In this document: positions 21,473-32,370 of the stretch, one piece after another
Position numbering within the stretch: the stretch's first letter is position 1
How the letters are laid out: each line of letters starts with the position of its first letter
Assembly (NCBI RefSeq): GCF_040115645.1
Contig: NC_089568.1
Span: forward strand, 248,001 to 312,000
Source: Euwallacea fornicatus
Taxonomy: Eukaryota; Arthropoda; Insecta; Coleoptera; Curculionidae
Direction: 5' to 3'
Length of the DNA: 64,000 bases
Made by a program: the position numbers and the translations under genes
Notes under the pieces: model-generated
Databases searched by the model: none
What the model was told of the DNA's origin: nothing
The model's input: the letters and a program-made list of their open reading frames with translations, nothing else

Positions 21473-23058
21473 CAGTGCGCGACAATAAAATAGCACACAG
21501 TGAAATTTATGTCAAAAGTCATTTGTAATGCATTTTATTTAATAATTTTTTGTTAACTTATGTAATACATAACAAAGGAGAATGATTGCTTTACAATTTT
21601 TATGGAAAAGAGGTGTTAATAACTAATACAATCAAAATCGTGAAAAGTTAACGCGACAAAATAATAGCACATTTTGGTTTGATTTATCTCTGCGGTGATT
21701 CAGCGAATAGTAATTTGAAGTATTTATGCTTAATCTTTTTTTATGAAGGATGAAACTCATACGCAATATAAATAAACACAAATACCATTCAATTTTCGAA
21801 GTCATGGGGCGAGGTACAAAGTTAAATGAGAGTGAAATCGCTAAGATTCTATGCCTATGGAAAGAAAAATATTCCATATTAAGAATTGCCAAAATTGTGG
21901 GTAGAAGCCGCAAAGTAATATATAATTTAATTAAAAATCCCAGTAATTATGGCAAAAAAAAAGGTAAGGGCAGACCACCAGCTTTAACAGACCGTGAGAA
22001 ACGTGCTATTTTGAGAGCAGCATCAAACTCTTTTGCTACGGCCAGAGAAATAGCTGATTCAGTGGGCATAAATACTAATATCAGAAACGTACAACGTGTA
22101 CTTCAACATTCCTCAATCATACAACATCAAAAACTTAAAAAGAAGCCACCCCTATCTCCAAGACACAAAGAGGCTCGTTTGCAGTTTGCGACAAAACATC
22201 TGGAATCTATAAAAAAATTAAAATATGTTGTATTTAGTGATGAAAAAAAATTTAATCTTGATGGACCAGATGGGTGGAATCATTACTATCATGATTTGAG
22301 AAAGGAGGAAGTTTATTTAAGTCATCGGCAAATGGGTGGAGGCAGCCTTATGATTTGGGCTGGTATCGGGTATAGAGGAAAGACTGAATTGAACTTTATT
22401 AAAGGACGGTTAAATAGTCGTGAGTACATAAAATTAATTGATAAACAACTAAAAAAGTATGCTAAACAAATATCAGGAGAAAATTTTATTTTCCAACAAG
22501 ACAGCGCAGCTGTACACACCGCAAAGTGCGTTAAAGAGTATTTTGAAACGAATAATATTACTATTTTGGAATGGCCAGCAAGATCACCCGATTTGAATAT
22601 AATCGAAAATTGTTGGGGTAAACTTGCAAGAGCTGTGTACAAAAATGGCAGACAATTTAATAATGCAGAAGATTTAAAAAATTGTATTATTTATGAATGG
22701 AATAAGATTCCTAGAAAATATATTAAAAAATTATTCAAATCAATACCAGATCGTCTTATAGAGATGATAAAAAATAAAGGTGGTAGTACAAAGTACTAGC
22801 TTAAAAATGTATTAAGATTTGTTAATTAAATAATTGTAATATTAGTTATTTTTGAAGAATGTGCTATTATTTTGTCGCGTTAACTTTTCACGATTTTGAT
22901 TGTATTAGTTATTAACACCTCTTTTCCATAAAAATTGTAAAGCAATCATTCTCCTTTGTTATGTATTACATAAGTTAACAAAAAATTATTAAATAAAATG
23001 CATTACAAATGACTTTTGACATAAATTTCACTGTGTGCTATTTTATTGTCGCGCACTG
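21473..23058 (+). mobile_element. Tc3-like element, 1586 bp, about 200-bp inverted repeats, apparently complete
   Basis: TA duplications lie at 21471-21472 and 23059-23060. Repeats of about 200 bp start CAGTGCGCGACAATAAAATAG. Within each repeat the GCGACAA..TA.AGCACA motif occurs at the outer and the inner edge in the same orientation, the IR/DR layout that gives two transposase sites per end in many Tc1-like elements. The transposase is open and the arms look nearly identical, so this is a candidate active copy. Confidence 0.93.
21804..22799 (+). CDS. Tc3-like transposase, intact, DD34E
   Basis: 331 residues from the ATG at 21804 (MGRGTKLNESE), where family similarity begins. The frame stays open 18 codons upstream. 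The N-terminal helix-turn-helix pair includes RIAKIVGRSRKVIYNLI and a GRPP linker. The catalytic core has VVFSDEKKFNLDGPDG (D1), FQQDSAAVHTA (D2) and WPARSPDLNIIENCWG (E, 34 residues after D2). It ends with GGSTKY, like other Tc1/Tc3 proteins. It cuts the element out and inserts it at TA. Confidence 0.94.
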   Translation: MGRGTKLNESEIAKILCLWKEKYSILRIAKIVGRSRKVIYNLIKNPSNYGKKKGKGRPPALTDREKRAILRAASNSFATAREIADSVGINTNIRNVQRVLQHSSIIQHQKLKKKPPLSPRHKEARLQFATKHLESIKKLKYVVFSDEKKFNLDGPDGWNHYYHDLRKEEVYLSHRQMGGGSLMIWAGIGYRGKTELNFIKGRLNSREYIKLIDKQLKKYAKQISGENFIFQQDSAAVHTAKCVKEYFETNNITILEWPARSPDLNIIENCWGKLARAVYKNGRQFNNAEDLKNCIIYEWNKIPRKYIKKLFKSIPDRLIEMIKNKGGSTKY

Positions 23059-23060
23059 TA

Positions 23061-23226
23061 TGTACGATCCTGCACGCAACGTAGGCAACTATTTATACAT
23101 GCAACGTGCGCGTCTTTGGCCTTGTTATTGGGACCAGAAGAGACGATAGAGTGACGGACGGCCGATGGGACTCGGAATAGGTTAGTATGCATTAAACCAG
23201 TGAAGATAGTTTTTCTTTTAGATAAA
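23061..23226. other. Possible host flank or leader of the ORF at 23227
   Basis: No gene was recognised. TTTTCTTTTAG at about 23210-23220, just before ATAAAATGG, resembles a 3' splice acceptor, and GGTTAGTATG near 23178 resembles a donor. A small intron in a leader is conceivable but unproven. Confidence 0.3.
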
Positions 23227-23589
23227 ATGGACATGGATTTTCGTCACTTCCAACGTGAACGACAGAAGGCTAAGCTAATAAAGAAAATGTCGATCTTTAA
23301 TGTCGTGAAATATCAAAAAGGGGCTGTCGAACTGGCAGACGTAATCGTCAAAGTACATCAGGGCGCTACTATGACTATCGGCAACAAAAATTGGAAAAGG
23401 TTTTTCTATCTAGAGGACATCGATATAACCACGTTTGATAAGGGTGAATCGGACGACGAAGATGAACACACACTGATTGTGAGGTTTTACATCTACCATA
23501 GACAGGAGACTGTATCATTACAATTTGCAAGTCTGACAGAAAAGCAAAACTTCGTGACACTACTGGAAACATGTTTACAGTTTAAGTGA
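23227..23589 (+). CDS. Unrecognised small protein, possible PH-like fold; only non-transposon ORF
   Basis: 120 residues from ATG 23227 (MDMDFRHFQRERQ); an upstream in-frame Met at 23200 would give 129. The N-terminus is basic and helical. The middle alternates short hydrophobic strands, including NWKRFFYLEDIDITTF, with an acidic loop GESDDEDE. The end looks like an amphipathic helix (SLTEKQNFVTLLETCLQ). The strand-loop-strand then C-terminal helix layout resembles a pleckstrin-homology-like domain, but this is a guess from pattern only. It lies between a Tc3-like element and a mariner fragment. It may be a host exon, or a passenger gene of an unrecognised element. Confidence 0.5.
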   Translation: MDMDFRHFQRERQKAKLIKKMSIFNVVKYQKGAVELADVIVKVHQGATMTIGNKNWKRFFYLEDIDITTFDKGESDDEDEHTLIVRFYIYHRQETVSLQFASLTEKQNFVTLLETCLQFK

Positions 23590-23603
23590 GAAATTACATA
23601 ATA

Positions 23604-24213
23604 GGTGTTCAAAAAGAAACTGAGCAATGAAGTTATACGCAATAAAAAAACATACTTAGACACGTTCAATTCGCCTGCAATTGTAAGCAGGTGTTGCTTA
23701 TTTATGACTTTTTACATGATAAAAGTTTCAGTTGCTCAAGAGCTGTAGTTCAGTGCACAAAACGTAAATAGAGACATGGACGTTTCCAAGCAATATTTGA
23801 GAATATCAATGTTGTTCTGTTTTAAACTGAAAAAAAAATGATGCTGAAACAACAGAAATGGTTAATTCGGCTTGGGGAGATGATTCTGTTGGTGCTTCAA
23901 CTGTTAGGAGATGGTTTAAGAAGTTTCACGAGGAAAATTTTTGTCTTGAGGAAGATCCACGTGCGGGTGTCGAAAAAAAGTTTCAAGACGAAGAATTGCA
24001 AATTTTACTGGATGAAAATCCATGTCAAACTGAAAAACAGTTTGCAGAGCAGTTAGGAGTAACTCAACAAGCAGTTTCAGTTCGATTGCATGGAATGGGA
24101 AAAATTCAAAAAGCAGGAAAATAGGTTCCTCATGTGCTAACCGAAGACAATAAAAATCGAAAAGTTGATATCTGCATGAACTTGCTTTTTCGGTATAAAA
24201 GAAAGAATTTTCT
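23604..24213 (+). pseudogene. Mariner 5' half, cut by RL1 copy B
   Basis: The left end starts about 23604 (GGTGTTCAAAAAGAAAC) after TA. The transposase N-terminus begins near 23776 (MDVSKQYLR), then needs a frameshift, and continues with STVRRWFKKFHEENF, GVTQQAVSVRLH and GKIQKAGK. A TAG at about 24122 precedes VPHVL. It breaks off after RYKRKNFL where RL1 copy B begins. The catalytic domain is absent from this position. Confidence 0.78.
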
Positions 24214-24569
24214 GCGGACGCTGAAGCTGCCTAGGGCAAGAACTAAGTGTGACCAGTGAAAAATTTGTGATTGTGAGTGAATTGTGCATACTTCCTGGAT
24301 TAATTTTGGCCATTTTAGTCTGGGTAAGTGCGTAATTTATCGCAAAAGTAGGTACCAAGAACGACCGTATTGAGATTAAAAACAAAGGGAACAGTCCCTT
24401 TCTTAGTCATCTGGGCGACTTGACCATTGTCTGCGGATACTTGGGCCAATTTAGCCCGGTACCCAAAAAACATTTGGGGACCACCGGTCCTTCTTGGTAC
24501 AGTGTTTAATCGCTTAATTTAAGCGGGAAAAAAGAACTCTCTCTTGGGGGCAAGTTCAAACAATTTGCA

Positions 24570-24598
24570 TCCTCCACAATGGACCCCATTGTGGAGGA
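24570..24598 (+). promoter_or_regulatory. Start-codon hairpin of RL1 ORF1 (copy B)
   Basis: Stem 24570-24582 and 24586-24598 is identical to copy A. The loop is ACC (24583-24585). The ATG at 24579 is inside the stem. Confidence 0.75.
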
Positions 24599-26842
24599 TT
24601 TATCATCTTCGGAGAGCACGGTGAGCAGGAGGTCCCGTAGGCCAGTGAGGCACCCCAAGAGGAGGTCGCCCAAATGCTATACCTCGCCCGAGACACTAAG
24701 CTCGGAGGACGAGCTACCGCTTAGTAGGGTAGCTTGTAGCACCCCCCCGAGGGCCTCCGAGAAGGACCCAATTGAGGAGCTTAAACTCCTCATAAAAAGG
24801 AATTTCCTGGAAGCCAGGAAATTAATGGCCCTTATAACAATACTAAGCGGGAAATTAAGGAATCAGATAAAGCCATGAAAGCTTGTGCCGACAAGCTTTA
24901 CACCAACAAGAAAATCCTCGTCCGAGCGGCCGCTTCTCAGGCTGACACAGAAAGCGTTTCTACGCAAACGGGGATGGTAACCGACCTTGCTTCCCTGCCG
25001 AAGGACATCACGTTCCAGGCATGTAAAAAAATTGCGAATAGGGCCTGGGTCTCCGGTGTCTTCACAAACACCAGGACGATCGTTGGACACCCCTTAGAGG
25101 ACTCCCTCAGGGGAGAAACGAAGGTTGTCCTGGTGGAGGACGACGATAAGGAGATGGGTGCTAGTGTAATGTACCCTTAGGCTACGCCTATGGACTTCCA
25201 CTGCCTTAGTGGTACGTCCAGGATGGCCATATGTCGGGAACCCATTATCTTCCAATAAGGGTTACCCTTCATAAAAACTTTCACTCCTCTTCCTCGTCAA
25301 GACAAAAGTATCCTCATTTTTGCCAAAATCAGACTACAGCTGCAACACCCTTGTAAATTATCCTTTCTTACCATTGTCTTGACTTTACGGGTTAAGAATT
25401 TGGAAAGTTACCATCTGTGGGTTATGTTGCCTATTGCCTAAAACCGGAGCACGCCTATGGGTACTGACCCCCATTTTTAGTACTTAAGATACCCCGAAAC
25501 TTGTAACACTCTCTACTCTATTCTATTTTTTTAATAATAACGATACGACTGATATAGCTCGCCGCTCCCGGAATCTTGTAAAATCCTGTATCCTTAACTC
25601 TTGACTCTCTTCATTTAAATGCCAGTTAAAGCCTAAGATCTTTAGTTTTGTAATGATTCAGTGTTGTGTGTGTCATAACGAGTGGAATAAAATATGCTAA
25701 AGTGTTTCCGAGTTTTGTTTCGCGAGTTCCATTACAATAGCATCCAATCTCAATTTAAGAAGCGTCACCCGGAGCTGACACAAATGGATGATTTGGACGC
25801 TTTGGAACAGGTGGTCAAAATCAGCTCCCGGAAAATGAACGGGAGAGAGACTGCGGACTACAAGGTGGTCAAAATCCTACTCACCCGTGGGGAAAGAGAG
25901 ATCTACGACAAACTCGTAGCCTTGAAGACCGAAGATGGCCAGGAAAGAATGGCGCTCTATCACGTGAAGGAGGTCACTCTCGAAAAGTTCCAGAAAATGG
26001 TACAGTTCATTTTCCGGGACGGCAAAGGGGTTCGTATCTTCACGGCCTCCGCCAAGAAAGTGGAAGGGAAGCAAGCTCCCGTCCTCCCCCCCCAAAAAAA
26101 GAAAGGGTTTACGACATATGCGATTGTCGTAAACAGACAAAATGATAGTGTACTGGACACTATCAAAAAGCTTAGCACCACCCTGGGCACAAACGACAGC
26201 AAGGACAAAATAAAGTCAATTAAAAGCACTAAGAAGGGTAATGTCATTATTACCCTCGAAAAGAACGAGGAAGCCCTTCAGACTGTCGGGAGGGAGGTAG
26301 AGAACTCCCTCGGAAAAGAAAACCTGCGGCTGCTCAAAGAAAAACAGCAGAAAGCAACCCTGTACATCAGGGGGCTGGACGTTGCAGCAGCAAAGCAAGA
26401 CGTCCTAGAAGCACTCAAGAACAAAGTGCCCTCCCTTAAGGAGTCGGACGTCACGGTTGGGGAATTGCGCCCCTACGAGAGAAGTGCCCAGGCGGTGTCT
26501 GTTCGCTTGGACGAGGAGGCCGCGGCTAAGGTTCTCGAGGGCCCCCTTCGGGTGGGGCTGGTCAGGTGCAAGGTAGAGAAGCACCTTAGGATTAGTAGGT
26601 GCACGAAATGCTGGGCCTACGATCACGTGACTGCGCATTGCAAGGGCACGGATCGTAGAAAGTGCTGTTTCCGGTGCGTCAAATCAGATCATCGGGGCAA
26701 GAATTGCACAAAAAAACCAGAGGATTGTTTTTGCGTCCTCTGTAATGAAAATGGCCATAGCACCGGCAGCGGTACTTGTCCTAAATTTAGGGAAGTGTTA
26801 TCGGCGGCAAAAGCAGCCGAAAAAGCCGCCAAGCAGCAATAA
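24579..26842 (+). pseudogene. RL1-B ORF1 (gag-like), interrupted by a solo LTR and a frameshift
   Basis: It begins MDPIVEDLSSSEST. A deletion of about 10 bases near 24833 relative to copy A shifts the frame, and the protein then continues from about 24875. The LTR splits it at GASI/Q. From 25741 to 26842 it is fully open and shows the three zinc knuckles, ending REVLSAAKAAEKAAKQQ. At the position where copy A has a stop (7662) this copy has CAG/CAA, giving KMVQFIFRDG. It is the best template for the undamaged C-terminal half of the protein. Confidence 0.83.
25165..25736 (+). mobile_element. Solo LTR, 572 bp
   Basis: The ends are TGTAATG...CATTACA, a perfect 7-bp inverted terminus. Flanks are CTAG (25161-25164) and ATAG (25737-25740), consistent with a 4-bp duplication plus one change; copy A has the empty site GCTAGCATCC. 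A TATA-like ACTTAAGATA region and AATAAA (near 25686) fit an LTR. No internal genes are present, as expected after LTR-LTR recombination. Confidence 0.82.
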
Positions 26843-27003
26843 ATCTTGAGCTGAGCGTAATTAGCGGGTGTCAGTTTTCGACTTGTTTATGTTAATAAAA
26901 ACTCAGATAACAGTCTTGCAAGTGAATGCCGATCGTTCGGAAAAAGCACACGACATGGCGTTTCTCGAAGCAGCGAGGCGAAATGTCGATTTGAATGTGG
27001 CCA

Positions 27004-28490
27004 GAATGCCGAAAGGAGGAAAGGGCGGGCAACTGCGTGAGTTGCTAGCCAAGAAGCTGGGCCTGAACAGAGTGAGAGGGGGTACAGGGAGGTCGGCGGC
27101 CTTCCAAGTACACGGCCTGAATGGAGACGCCACTGAGAAGGAAGTGGTGGGGGAAGTGGCAACCGTGGCTGGAGTGGAAAAGGGGTGGCTAAGGCGGCTC
27201 AGTCTCCGTCCAAGTTTCGGGAGCTGCCAAACCGCCACGCTTCTAGTGGAGGGCGAGGCGGTCAAGTGGGTAAGGATGGTGATTAAAGTGCAGGTGGGCA
27301 TCTCCAGGTGTCGCCTGAAGGAGCGGCGGGAAACCGATCGCTGCTTCAAATGTGAGGAGAGGGGCCACAGGGCGAGTGAATGCAGGGGAGAGCACCGCTC
27401 GCGACTGTGCATAAGGTGCGCGTAAGAAGGCTACAAAGCCGCGACCTGCCGCACGGAGCGGTACTGTCTCCTACACAAAGAGCGGGGCCACAGTGCCGAG
27501 GGACCGAGAAGTGGGGCACCTGAAAGCCGGGAAGGAACCCAAGACTAGGTGCGAGGCTGTAGACGAGAGACAACCCACGGCAAGTTGCGTTAATCACATC
27601 TTTACGGCGGGAGTGTAACCTAAAGTCTGGAAGAGAACCCGACTGGTGCTGGCGGAGAAACCGAAACGTGACCCGGGGGGCAGAGGCCTCGTACCGACCC
27701 ATATGTCTCGTGGACGGACTCGGAAAAGTAGCGGACAAGGTGGTCAAGACCAGGCTGCTAAAAGAAGCGAAGGCTTTGGGTATGGTGAGCGAAAGACAGT
27801 ATGGGTTCGTCAAGGGCAAGAATTCCCTGGACGCCATGCAGGCCGTTATGCGAATAGTCAAGGGGATCAGGGGGAAAAGTTACACACACGCGGGCTTGTG
27901 CGTCATGGTTACAATTGATGTAAAGAACCCCTTTAATACGGCGCCTTGGGATCTTATTGTCGACGTGATGAGAAGGGCCAAGGTGAGCGGGTACCTGTTG
28001 AACGTAGTTAAATCGTACCTGCAAGATCGGTTTTTAGTGTTGCCTGAGGGGGGGTTCGAGAGATGTCGTCTAGCATTTCTCAAGGGTCGGTCCTGGGTCC
28101 CGTCTTGTGGAACCTCTACTACGAGTTGCTGACGCTGGATTACTCAAGGAGCGTCACTCCGGTGGGCTACGAGAACGATCTGGCCCTGGTGGGTACGGCG
28201 AAGGAAGGAAAACACTCAAGGTGAGGACCAGGGAGGCTATATGAAGCTAATCATCGACACATTCCATGCCAAGAATCTCAATATGGCGCCAGAGAAGACA
28301 GAGGTGGTGCTACTGGCCGGTTGACGTAAGATCACAAGCATAAGTTTGGTTGTGGATAGATTTAGATATGCGACGAGCGAAAGCCTTAAAAATCTGGGAG
28401 TATTGTTCGGTAAGGACATTAGGTTCGGAGAACACATTCGCAGGACGTCCGACATCAATTCGGTGCGAACAAGCGTCTAGGAAGGACGTG
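27004..28490 (+). pseudogene. RL2 fragment: ORF1 zinc-knuckle end joined to ORF2 reverse transcriptase
   Basis: The first part (27007-27425) encodes an ORF1 with GGKGGQLRELL, VQVGISRCRLKER and knuckles CFKCEERGHRASEC and LCIRCA. It is followed by a degraded knuckle (YCLLHKERGHSAEG). It then jumps to RT sequence: YRPICLVDGLGKVADKVV, YGFVKGKNSLDAMQAVM, GSVLGPVLWNLYYE and a GYENDLALV where the catalytic YADD is expected. The endonuclease is deleted. Stops and frameshifts are frequent (27423, about 28080, 28322). Confidence 0.75.
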
Positions 28491-28847
28491 CGTAAAAATC
28501 GTTCTGGCTTAATACCTCGATAAGTGCGGTAAACGGCGTCGCAGAAAAGTGTTTTTTGTGTCATCGTGAAGGGCATTCAGAGAGCTTTGTGATTGCGAGT
28601 TTTTAGTATTAGTTGCAGGGAAGTTATCGACGATTTTCCGCGGTTTTTTGTGAGAACAGAAAGAGTTCGGTAAGTCGTTGGAATTTTTATTGCACTGCAT
28701 TTAGGCCGAAGGGCAATAAAATCGACCCTTCTCGTTGGGACGAAAGTTTGTGTGAAACATTTGGTTCCCTGTATCGTTGTTTTGACCACTTTCAAAGTAT
28801 AATAAAAAAATTTTACCTTGCGCTTCGGAAACAATTAAAGCACACCC

Positions 28848-28868
28848 CCACAATGAATCCCATTGTGG
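28848..28868 (+). promoter_or_regulatory. Shorter start-codon hairpin of RL1 ORF1 (copy C)
   Basis: An 8-bp stem CCACAATG (28848-28855) pairs with CATTGTGG (28861-28868) around loop AATCC. The ATG (28853) is again within the stem, although the flanking sequence has diverged. Confidence 0.6.
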
Positions 28869-30576
28869 AGGTCATTAAGGGCGAAAGAAGAATGCTGTAT
28901 TATAGCAGCGAAGAAGAAGACATTGGGGCGAAATCCCATGCAAGGCGGAAACAAAGGCACCCTACTAAGTGATTTAAGCTGTTTAGTTCAGACAGCTTGG
29001 GGGAAACTTCCGACTCCTCCGTTACAAGTGAAAACGAGAGTTACGACTCGAAAAAAATACCGGTCGTCACTAACGAGACGACAAACCTATCCGCGAAGAA
29101 GTTAGAATGCTTAATAAACACCCTGTTCTATATAGGCAAAGATTTATTGGCTCTCTTCAAGGCCAATAAAAATACTAAGCGGGAGATAAAACAGGGAATT
29201 CGGAAATTCTCTGCGTGCACAAATTCGCTATGCGATAACCAAAAATTTATCCGAGAACGCACCACGAAACGAAAAACGGTGATCACCATCGCGACGCAAA
29301 CAGCTCAAGAAACGACTGTCGGAGCACTCCCGACTGAAACCAATTTCCAGGCATGGAAGGTGCTGGAAAGGAGAACATGGTCTAACACCGTTTTTACCTC
29401 AACGGAAATGGTAATCGGTAACCCCGTTGACGACGGCCTCCCTGAGAAAACAAAAGTGGTCTTCGTCGAAAACGAGGACCAAAAGATAATAGAGTATCCA
29501 ATTTCAGTTCAAAAACCAGTACCCGGAACTCGAAAATCTCGGAGATTTGACGTGCTAGAACAAGTCGTCAAAATCAAATCCAAAAAAGCTGACAAATGCA
29601 TCGGTAAAAAAATAATCAAAATCAACGTTCCGCTGGCAGAAAGCGACGTATTTGATATCCTGGTCAAATTCCGCGAAGAAACCGGGAATGAAAAGAGGCT
29701 GGTCCTTCACCATCTGAAGGGAATGTCGATCGCCAAGCTAAGGAAAATGGTCCAGTTTATATTAAAAAATTGGCCAAAAATTCGAATTTTCACTACGAAG
29801 TTAAAAACTGCAGATGGAAAGCAACACGCAGTACAAAATAAAAAAGGAACTACGCGATCGTCGCAAACAAACAGAAAAGCACAGCCGCGGAAACAATTTA
29901 AAAAATAAATTCCTTGTTCGAAACAAACGAGAGTAAAGATGTAATTAAAACAATAAAATCGAATACAAAAGGTAATTTCGTTATCACCCTGGAAAAAAAT
30001 GAGAAGTCGGTCGAAACAATCGTCCGGGACCTAGAGAAATCTTTAGGTAAAGACAGCGTCCGCCTCCTGAAGGAGAGGCAAGAAAAAAACTTCGTATTCA
30101 TTTGGGGCATGAACGCAGCAGTTACGAAATACGAGGTATTCAAAACCCTCAAAAACAAAATTCCCGACCTGAAAATGGCGGACGTTACTATAGGGGAAAT
30201 GCGCCCCTACGCACAATCTGGACAGACTGTAACGGTACGCCCCCAGGCAAAACAAGCGGCCGCGATACTGGCAGAACCCCTACGAGTCGGACTCGTCAGG
30301 TGCTAGCTTGAGAAGCATCTCACGATCGACCGCTACTCAAGGTGCTGGGCCTACGACCACGCGATAAGAAATTTCAGCGGCCTAGATCGAAGAAAATGCT
30401 GTTACTTGTGCGGAAAACCGGATCACCGCGGCAAGAACTATCTCCGCAAGGAAAAATAGTGTATAGGTGTCCTTTGTAACAAGAAAGGACACCGCCCTAC
30501 CAGCAGCAAGTGCGCAAAGTTCCGCAACGCACTGAATCGCGCTCGCTTAGCTAAGCGACAACAGGTACGTCGATAG
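28853..30576 (+). pseudogene. RL1-C ORF1 (gag-like), broken
   Basis: It begins MNPIVEV. A TGA at 28970-28972 interrupts it in frame. The middle (28997-29908) is open and aligns with copies A and B (NFQAWK, LEQVVKI, KMVQFI). A frameshift lies near 29910, then a stop at 30304. The zinc knuckles are decayed: the first has lost cysteines (YSRCWAYDHAIRNFS), and the second reads CYLCGKPDHRGKNY. Confidence 0.75.
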
Positions 30577-32370
30577 GAAGAGTTGACGCCCGTAGATCGC
30601 GAACACGACGCGACGATAACGGAAAATCGTTAAAAACAAAAAAAAGAAAAGAAAAGTTTTCTTCTCCTTTTTCGTTTTTTAAGTTACAAACACTTTTCGA
30701 TATTAAAATAATAAAAATAACAACTAAAATCCTTCAGATAAATGCTGACCGATCTGTAAAAGCACACGGCATGGCGTTCCTGGAAATAGCGAAGCGAAAT
30801 GTCCATTTGATTGTTGCCAGCGAGCCAAATAAAAAGTTGATTCAGAATAATCCGAAATGGATCGCTGACAAGTTAAATAATATAATAATGTTGTAGAACA
30901 AAAAATATGAAGTTCTCGAAAGTAATTCGACGTAACGGCCTTATTGTCCTATTCGGCGCCGAATACACATTAATAGCCTGTTACATCTCGCCTAACTACA
31001 CAATGGAGCAATTCAACCAATACCTGGTCGATCTGCACCGAAAGGTCACCGGCCGACATGGTATATTAGTCATAATAGGCTATTTTAATACCAAACCCCA
31101 GGACTGGGTTCGACGAGAGAGGACGCAAGAGACGGAGCGTTGTCCCAGATGATGGGAGCCTTCAATATGATGACTCTTAACACGGGAGAATCCACGTTCG
31201 TTAGACATCGACAGCAAACGTGCATCGACATCACTCTTCTAAGTCAAAGCCTGACGAATCACGTGAAAGATGGCAGGTCATAGACGATAATGAACCGTGT
31301 TCGCCACATAGGCACATCTATTTTGAAATCGGCAAAATACCGGAACGGAAAACGAGACTATCAGGAAGTGTAAATCCGGACGAGCAGAAATTTATTGAAG
31401 CTTTTGGTGATCTTCTAGAACGCCACCTTGAGGTAAATAGCGGGAAAGAGATCTCAAAAATTATTAAGGATGCTTTCCGGAAGGTTTGTGCAGAAAATAA
31501 GAATGGAGTGATTGGTAACCCGAATCCGTACTGGTGGACAGAGCAGATCGATCAGAAAAGGAAGAGCTGCATAAAAGTTAAAAGACGTGCGCTTCGCGCC
31601 TGCGCGAGTTCAAACAGCCCGGATGCCGAAACGGAGGCGCTTTGGCAAAAGTACACGGGGAGGAAAAAAAATCCCTTCAAAAAGAAATTAGTTCGCTCAA
31701 AAAAGCGACATGAAGCGAATTATGCACGAAACTCGAAGAGGACATCTAGGGCGAGGGTTACAAAATTGTTATGAGGCACCTCAAATCCAGAAACCCTTTT
31801 GAGTTAACTGTAGAACGGCAATTGGAAATCGCTGAGTACCTTTTCCCGAGGGGCCCCAGTCGCATTCCAGTCAAAAAGATGCCGGTCGTTCTCACTCCTT
31901 TTTCGCTAAAGGAAGTAAAAGCGGCTGCTTGCAAATTAAAAAGAGCAGCAGCACTGGGTCACGACGGGCTCGGTGCGGAGGCTGTTTAATATAGTCTCGA
32001 AACATACACGGATGTATGGCTACGAGTGCTCAATTAAGTGCTGGAAAACCAAGAATTTCTGGATTCCTGGAAGGTCGCGAAGCTAATTTTGCTCCTCAAA
32101 CCGTACAAGAATAGCGAAGAGCTGGGATCGTACAGGCCTACACATATGTCCAAAATTATTGCATATGGATGAAAAGACTATTTCTGGTTTTTTGAAATTA
32201 AATATGTGGTGGGTATGTATTGTTTACATCTTTTGCACCAACTTTAACAAAAAATTAAGCAACATAAGAAATGTTTATTTATATTTTATCAGAATTTATA
32301 AATTCTTGCCCTCCGGATTAGTGTTATTTGAGGTGTTCTACCATTCTGACCGCGTTAATATCGTATAGAA

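Larger units (their letters stand above)
24214..27003 (+). mobile_element. RL1 copy B: 5' UTR, ORF1 and start of ORF2, inserted in a mariner, 3' end missing
   Basis: Homology with copy A starts at about 24214 (GGACGCTGAAGC) and runs through the 5' UTR, ORF1 and the ORF2 opening (LQVNADRSEKAHDMAFLEA). At about 27004 the sequence changes abruptly to RL2 ORF1. A solo LTR (25165-25736) interrupts ORF1. Because it begins inside a mariner transposase codon series, it inserted into that mariner. Confidence 0.8.
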
